This document shows, in pieces, positions 53,568 to 64,000 of a stretch of DNA of 64,000 bases (the stretch's first letter is position 1; every line of letters starts with the position of its first letter). The notes under the pieces were generated by a model. That model saw only the letters and a program-made list of their open reading frames with translations, made no database searches and was not told the origin of the DNA. The stretch comes from Crambe crambe (taxonomy: Eukaryota; Porifera; Demospongiae; Poecilosclerida; Crambeidae): assembly GCA_963924555.1 (NCBI GenBank), contig OZ004596.1, positions 5,404,139-5,468,138 of the forward strand, written 5' to 3'. A program made the position numbers and the translations under genes.

Positions 53568-56500
53568 CTTCCCAGTCACATGAGTCTATACACCACTGGC
53601 AAACTACTCTGTTATGTTGTGTTGGTAACTTTCAGTCACATGACAGTCACATGATTCTAATACATTTGCATAGATGTAATGGATGCACAGGCTTCTCTCC
53701 GGCTGCTCTTATTCGACGTAAAACCTCCATCAAACCAACTGATCTAGAGAACATTTATGAGTCAGAGAAGAGCATTTATGAAGGCCTGAATATTCATCGT
53801 CCTCCACCACGAAGGTAGAATCCTGTGGAGTAATGTCCCTTCCCTCCCTCCCATCTCCCCCTCCCTCCCATCACCCCCTTTCCTCCCTCCCTTCCCCTCC
53901 CCTCCCATCTCCTTTCCCTCCCTCCCATCTCCCCCTCCCTCCCTCCCATTTCCCTCCCATTTCCCTCCCATTTCCCTCCCATTTCCCCTTCCTCCCTCCC
54001 ATTTCCCCTTCCTCCCTCCCATTTCCCTCCCATTTCCCTCCCATTTCCCCTTCCTCCCTCCCATTTCCCTCCCATTTCCCTCCCATTTCCCCTTCCTCCC
54101 TCCCATTTCCCTCCTATTTCCCCCTCCCTCCCTCCCATTTCCCCTCCCTCCCTCCCATTTCCCTCCCTCCAATAACTATTGTACTTATTGCAGGAACACT
54201 ATTGACCGTTCTGCTGTGATGAAGGCCAAAGCTCGCTATGATATCCCTCGGACCACTGTACCAACCACACACCATGAGGCCAATAACCTTTACGTGGGAT
54301 CCAATGAGGGTGAAAGTGATGAGGACACGCCCAAGTGCTATCAGGTGGCAAAAAACACCAACAAAGTCAAGTCAATCATCAAACAGAAGGGTGCGTCTCC
54401 TCGGGTGGCCATGATGGGCTCGTCAACATCCTCCTCAGTGGATTTTGCAGAAGATGATCACATCTACGAAATGGAACCATCCTTGGAGGATGAGACTGAA
54501 ACAAAATCCTCCATTTACGAAAACACCGAATTCTCTTCCAAAGTGTGTCTCACTCGCAAAGCGTCCCTGCCCACATCTTTGCAAGTTTCCAGTCCTCCTC
54601 CTCCTCCAGCAACATCCCCATCACACCACTCTCGAGCAGGGAGAACTAAAAGCACTCCACTTTCACCTGAACATGTGTCATCCGGGGGGAGGCCGCAACC
54701 GGGGAAGGGAAAGCCTCTTAGGCACACCCCTGATGACTACGAGGATCCAGATAGAATTCTGGACATGTTGGAGAATGAGAAACTGGTGGAGGAGGTTGAC
54801 GACTATGTGGACATGGAGAGCAACGTCCATAATACCTACATCGATCCTGAGGATTTGAGGAGAGGAAGTTCAGGAAGCATTACGACCTCGTCTGGTAGCT
54901 TCAGTAGTGCTAAGAGAACTGAATCAAATTCCTCCGCACCAAGTAAGCAAGTTCTTATGGTATTAGTTACCCTTTACCCATTATTGTACATAAATTGATA
55001 CTCTTTACCTGTTATTTTAGCTACTACGTCCCCCAAGTTCAATGGAGTGAATTCCGTCGGTCTCGGGGGGACAATAACAGAACCTGTGTTCGATGACGAC
55101 TACATAGAAATGGACCCCCTTTATGTGGAGCCGCCATTGGAGGATGGTGATGATGACAACTCTGACACTCTAAAAGCTGACAAACGTAAGAAGAGAATAA
55201 TGATGTAGAAATTTTATTTATCTTCACGTATTTATAATACTCTCCCATGACTATGCCTTGGAGACTAGCAATCATCAAATTTATATCATCAATTAAATTT
55301 TTAGATACACCACCACCCAAAGGGTCCCCAGTATCCAAACGCCCCCTTCCCCCGCCCCCTTATTCCGGAAACTCACCCGTCTTCGAGAAAAAATCCATCA
55401 CAAGAACAAAGAGCTTGGAGAACCTCATTGCTTCCTTTGAGTCATCAAAAAATACATCACCAAAAAACCTCAGCCCTGAATCAAAACGCAAGAAGGTTCC
55501 AAATCCTCCCCCTCGCATACCTGCCCCCTTGAACCGTTTGACTTCTTCCCCCGCCTTCGATTTGGACCAAGGAGGCAAACCAAAACTCCACAACCCCACT
55601 AAGCAGAACCACGGGAGTCCAAATGGGGTGGAGTCACCTAGTAACTCCTCCCATTCTACCTCTAAAGTACGAGGGGGGCTACCCAGTCACCCACTGGAAA
55701 GAAGCAAATCCCCTCCTAATGGTCCCATTGTGTCTCACGCTGTTGGGAAAAGAGAAAGAGGGGAGGTGCCCTCTCATCATCCCCTGCAACGAGTTTTATC
55801 TCCTCCATCAAATGAGGATTCCTCACTGCCCAAGACGTATGTTGCCATGTCCAGTTATACCAGTCAGACCGAAGGATGCCTGAGCTTCAACGCTGGGGAC
55901 AAGTGCGTGCTGATTCAGCAGAAACAAGAAGGTTGGTGGTTGGTCAACATCGGCGGCAGAGAAGGCTGGACACCTGGAGAATACTGGAAGGAGGACACGG
56001 TGAGTATTCAAACCAAGTTGTGATCACCTTTTTGTAATTATCATTCCAGTCATGTGATAAATCATGTGACTTAGTACTTCAAATTGTGATTAATGCACGT
56101 AAAAACTAACTCTCTATGCCTTTTACAGAAGAGGGAATTCAACTTGCCCAAGCCTCCAAGTTTTGCTCCAAAGAAGCTTCCAAATGTCCGGAAACCCCGT
56201 AGTCACACGGTGGGCATGGATGCTTTCACCACGTCCCTTGACCTACCCTCCTATAACCCCAGCAAGCCTGAGAATACCAACTCCTCCTTGACTCAGAGTG
56301 CAGAAGAGCATCTCACCACTTCCTTGAGGGAGCCTCAACAGGGAAATCCCCCTAAGGGTCCTCTGCCTCCACTACCATCAGGAGTACAAAAAAGTAATAG
56401 AGCAAAAAAAAATTATTGTGATCTTTCAATTTAACACTCTCTTACTCCCTTAGATAAACCGGATAGACCGGATAGACCGGATAAACCAACAAAGCCACCA

Positions 56501-58327
56501 AAACCAGCCTTGCCTACCAAGCCGGCTAAACCGGATAGGACTAAGAAAAGTTCTCCTTCCCCTCCATCTCCTCCAAATGGTCGCAAGAAGCAACACTCCC
56601 CCCCTCTTCCCCCACGTAAGTAGGGCAAGCCATCACTATAGCTTGCCTTGCCCATTTTGGAGCAGACCAGTAGTCCATATTAGGTTGCTTTCTCTCTCAT
56701 GTGCAGCCAATTTAAGCAAGAATAAAAGTGTGGGAGTGTCTCTTAGTAATACGGAGGTGAATGGCCATACCCCTAATGTGGAAGGTACCATACCAATCAA
56801 TGATTATGAGGAACTTGATGATGTCAGCACTTTTTCCATTGGTAAGCCAATCAGTAATGACTACAATGTACTAGCCACCAGCTAGGTCACATGATCATAA
56901 AGGCTTTTGTAGTAGAGCAGCTAATATGGGTTGCACTAGGACCAATGTACCTATTATATCACGTCATATCCACATTAATTATTGCAACAGTTAACATTTA
57001 CATCCTGCTGACATCATGGCACCATATAGCATGCGTCTATTTCCTACCCCAGTGCTCCAAGCAGCCTGACTAAATTCTGTAGTCATAAATGTACATCCTT
57101 TTCCATTTGATGCACACTTCCTGTTATGACATCATCAGGATATCCTGAGTATATATGTTATAAATAGTCTGTCTCTAACGTGCAGTAGTATAAGTGAAAT
57201 CTGAAGTATAACTAACTAGACTAATGTCTTGCTGCAGTACTGTTAGAATGATGACTAGCACTAATTCATATAGCATAATGTTGGATAAATCTCCACCCAC
57301 TGCAGAGAATGCTCCCTGGTTTGCTGGCAAGATGGAGCGAGCACAAGCAGAACAGTTCCTCATGGAAGTGAGTGGCTAGTACATCATAGCTTAAGACCTC
57401 CATCTATAAATAACTAAGATAATAATATTGCAGTATCAATGTGCATAAGTCACTGAGCTTTCAGCTAAGTGGCACTGATATGCTGAGGTGGTTCATAAGG
57501 GAGCTTTCTCTTAACATAATTATCTGGTGAAATTGAGAAATCATGTGTCCTGTTGTATTGTGCAGCTGCACACATTGGGTTTGACATGTCGATTAGTTTC
57601 CTGCAAGTGTCTGGGCACTAGTTACTCAACTAATCCTAAGAATACTGCATTGTTAATGCAAGACTTGTATTTTAATCACTGCAAGTAGGGGCACCTTACA
57701 AAAAAAACAAGGCCATCTGTGGTTGTACTAAACAAACAATAAAGAGATGACACTTGAATGATGCAATATCTGGTAATTAGTGAGATTTCAAACAGATTGA
57801 TGGACATTTAATAGGAAAGCTAACAGGAAAGACAATCACACAATGAGTCAATGCATTTTTCATTCCCAGCACCACCAAATTAAATGGTTCTTCTTACCAG
57901 AGCATGATCAGCAATAAAATAATATGAAGTTGAAAGTTTTCAATGAATCTCTTTTATGTTACACAGCATGGGAGGCAACGAGAGTTTCTCATCAGAGAGA
58001 GGACAAGTAAGGATGGCTTCTATGCGCTCTCTGTCAGATATCATTACAAGTTAGTGTCTAGGGGAAGTTCTGTCCAATTACAATGATTGAGTTACTTTCT
58101 TTTTTCCCCTTTTCAGTTACAAACACTTCAACATTGACCCCAAGGATGGGCAGTTTGTCATGGGTGCCCTGACCTTCCCAAGCATAGAACAAATCATCCA
58201 GCACTATCAGCAAAACTCACTTTTCATTCATGACGGACAGCCCGTTGCTCTCAGTCAACCAGCAAAGAAGCGGTCACGTGCCTCAGATGCAAGCAGATAC
58301 ACACCCAAGGCCAACTCAAGCTCCTAA
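42493..58327 (+). CDS. PX-SH3-SH3-SH3-SH2 adaptor protein (Tks-like with SH2)
   Basis: Nineteen exons give 1,232 residues: 42493-42621, 43265-43345, 44610-44685, 45324-45400, 45745-45833, 46837-47042, 51348-51491, 52527-52643, 53105-53216, 53674-53814, 54194-54942, 55021-55185, 55305-55999, 56129-56393, 56454-56615, 56707-56841, 57306-57367, 57967-58049, 58117-58327. Domains: PX (~28-155; VYKVVVDWTNGKNIIIYRKY, a phosphoinositide-binding fold); SH3-1 (~232-290; VIANYERKDSHQ...WWMVMSDDEQGYAP); SH3-2 (~307-362; YEAMETYIAENDDEITMKAG...GWWKIR); a 500-residue Ser/Pro linker with Tyr motifs; SH3-3 (~877-925; GWWLVNIGGREGWTP); a Pro-Lys repeat; SH2 (~1115-1210; APWFAGKMERAQAEQFL, FLIRE Arg, KHFNI). 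PX plus tandem SH3 resembles Tks4/Tks5 (SH3PXD2) and p47phox, but those lack SH2; SH3x3-SH2 resembles NCK. Probably a membrane scaffold for actin or NADPH-oxidase complexes that also reads phosphotyrosine. Confidence 0.9.
45705..45737. repeat. GTT trinucleotide run
   Basis: About ten gtt units, seven bases before the acceptor at 45744, so it lies within the polypyrimidine-tract position of that intron. Confidence 0.85.
46655..46785. repeat. Degenerate TATACTAA-type tandem repeat
   Basis: Diverged units such as gtatactaagat, gtataagtattagtat and gtatactaatat follow one another. It is AT-rich and intronic. Confidence 0.65.
47067..47090. repeat. CCCTAG hexamer array
   Basis: Four tandem ccctag units followed by a C-rich run, just after a splice donor. 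It differs from the metazoan telomere unit CCCTAA by one base. Confidence 0.85.
50068..50635. mobile_element. MITE with 26-base inverted repeats
   Basis: The left end taccgtatacgagttaaatt and the complement of the right end taccgtatacgagttaattt differ at one position; both continue ttggcgg/ttggcgg. If the outermost TA is the target duplication, the element is flanked by TA on both sides, as in Tc1/mariner-type elements. Subterminal motifs ccgccaataataatg recur near both ends. No transposase frame is present, so it is non-autonomous. Confidence 0.8.
51275..51347. repeat. Pyrimidine tandem repeat forming a splice acceptor tract
   Basis: About three copies of a 22-base unit containing cctcctctcccttgcccctc end exactly at the cag acceptor of the first SH3 exon. 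The tandem repeat itself serves as the polypyrimidine tract. Confidence 0.8.
52687..52713. repeat. GA dinucleotide microsatellite
   Basis: About thirteen ga units in an intron of the PX-SH3-SH2 gene. Confidence 0.9.
53536..53565. repeat. GT dinucleotide microsatellite
   Basis: About fifteen gt units, intronic, between the two exons of the second SH3 domain. Confidence 0.9.
53821..54175. repeat. Pyrimidine-only minisatellite (CCCTCCCATTT-type units)
   Basis: Some 350 bases of almost pure pyrimidine on the plus strand, built from units such as tttccctcccat and ccttcctccctcccat. It fills nearly all of the intron between exons ending 53814 and starting 54194. The long frames on both strands here are repeat artefacts. 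Such mirror-like purine/pyrimidine tracts can form triplex DNA. Confidence 0.88.
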
Positions 58328-58625
58328 CACTCCTACCTTTTATCACTCACTTCCTTGACATTTTATTTCTTTGTGTATAATGTTAGTAACAAACTTCTTT
58401 TTTTTAAAACTGATTGAATTTTTTTTTTGTGGCAATAACATCAAAGAATTTCACAATAATAAATACTCTGCTGTTAGTGATGGCAATGATGACAGTTTTT
58501 CTTTTAATGGCAGTTTTAATTTCACAATGAATGCATGTATGAATTAGGCTGCTTCTTGTCGCTCTGCTGTTAAGTGGAGATTCAGGCCAGGGACGTGTGC
58601 AGATCTATATGTGTCTGTGGGTGTG

Positions 58626-63412
<4,787 letters not shown>

Positions 63413-64000
63413 CTACAAGGTAGAGGGTGAGAGAACAGAAAAGGTACATGGAGATACCATCCAGTAAATGGCAACAAGATGCCTATTCAATATCAAAGTG
63501 AAGGAAGTGTCCTATATTATGTTATGCTTACTTATTAAGTATAACAACCATTCAAATAGTGCTTTTACTTGTGGGGAAAGAATGTCTAGTCCCTAATGGA
63601 TTGCCATCTATAACAATAATGATACTAGAATGTGCACACCCGTCTAGTGACTTCATGCTGCATTGCATTGACTCCGTTTTATCACAGTCCATGTAGAAAA
63701 AAACACAGTCATGTTCGGGAAGAAGTAATGCACACAATCGCGCACACAAAATAGATTGCACCAGGCAATATTGATAACAGCACAGTTGACCACTTCTCCA
63801 CTAAATCAGATGGGAAAGTACTTAAAAGGTTGAAGTCATTCATTTGTCTGATCGAAGAGGAGAATAAGGAGAGATTAGTCACAGTTTGTGACTGAATCAT
63901 CATAATTAGAATTATATATGCACTTTACATGATACGACATGGAATGTTTGGTTACCCTAATAGTTGTCTATGTTATATAATGTACTAGTCAACTTTTGGT
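63413..64000. other. Right edge, probably a LIMK intron
   Basis: No exon carrying the missing Cys/His of LIM1 is recognisable here, so this is best read as intron of LIMK. I see nothing else in it. Confidence 0.35.

Noticed and set aside
53762-54219. Long Gly/Arg/Glu-rich and Pro/Ser-rich frames on both strands
   Set aside because: They arise from the pyrimidine minisatellite within an intron and are low-complexity artefacts.

Overview
The window is nuclear DNA from an animal, most likely a sponge (probably a demosponge). I infer this from gene content, not from a database match. Nearly every gene is split by GT-AG introns, many of only 50-100 bases. The gene set is metazoan: BCR-type RhoGEF/RhoGAP, a Tks-like PX-SH3 adaptor, LIM kinase, PIWI, tektin, TMEM17 and AP-4 beta. 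The gene bodies are compact and the proteins diverge from vertebrate orthologues. A fibrinogen-like membrane protein of a kind common in early-branching animals is also present. Exon borders below were placed by hand from splice motifs, reading phase and remembered family sequence. For each complete multi-exon gene the summed exons give an open frame.

Layout. Left edge: a partial Kelch-repeat gene (-), then a 434-base hAT-type element that overlaps the last exon of AP4B1 (-). The next genes alternate in strand: PARG (+), CCDC86/Cgr1 (-), TMEM17 (+), tektin-4-like (-), SLX1 (+), an intronless plant-type LRR-PSI gene (-), and BCR (+, 14 kb). An intronless fibrinogen-like type II membrane protein gene (-) lies inside a BCR intron. 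From 31 to 37.4 kb is a tandem cluster of zinc alcohol dehydrogenase genes: two intact copies with a broken chimeric copy between them, littered with retroelement and MITE insertions. Then come PIWI (-), a large PX/SH3/SH3/SH3/SH2 adaptor gene (+, 16 kb) and LIM kinase (-), which runs towards the right edge.

Functional themes. Several genes have adjacent roles, though nothing shows that they are co-regulated. BCR, the PX-SH3-SH2 adaptor and LIM kinase all belong to Rho/Rac-actin and phosphotyrosine signalling. TMEM17 and tektin are ciliary. PARG and SLX1 act in genome maintenance. PIWI silences transposons, and remnants of at least five mobile elements lie around it. Most neighbours are head-to-head with 69-574 bases between start codons, or tail-to-tail with 55-860 bases, so promoters are probably shared.

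Most notable observations: (1) the adaptor at 42.5-58.3 kb joins a Tks/p47phox-like PX plus SH3 layout to a C-terminal SH2 domain, an architecture I do not know as a described protein; (2) a hAT inverted repeat supplies the stop codon of AP4B1; (3) the PIWI frame closes only if one intron starts with GA instead of GT; (4) the middle ADH copy is a recombinant of its two neighbours.
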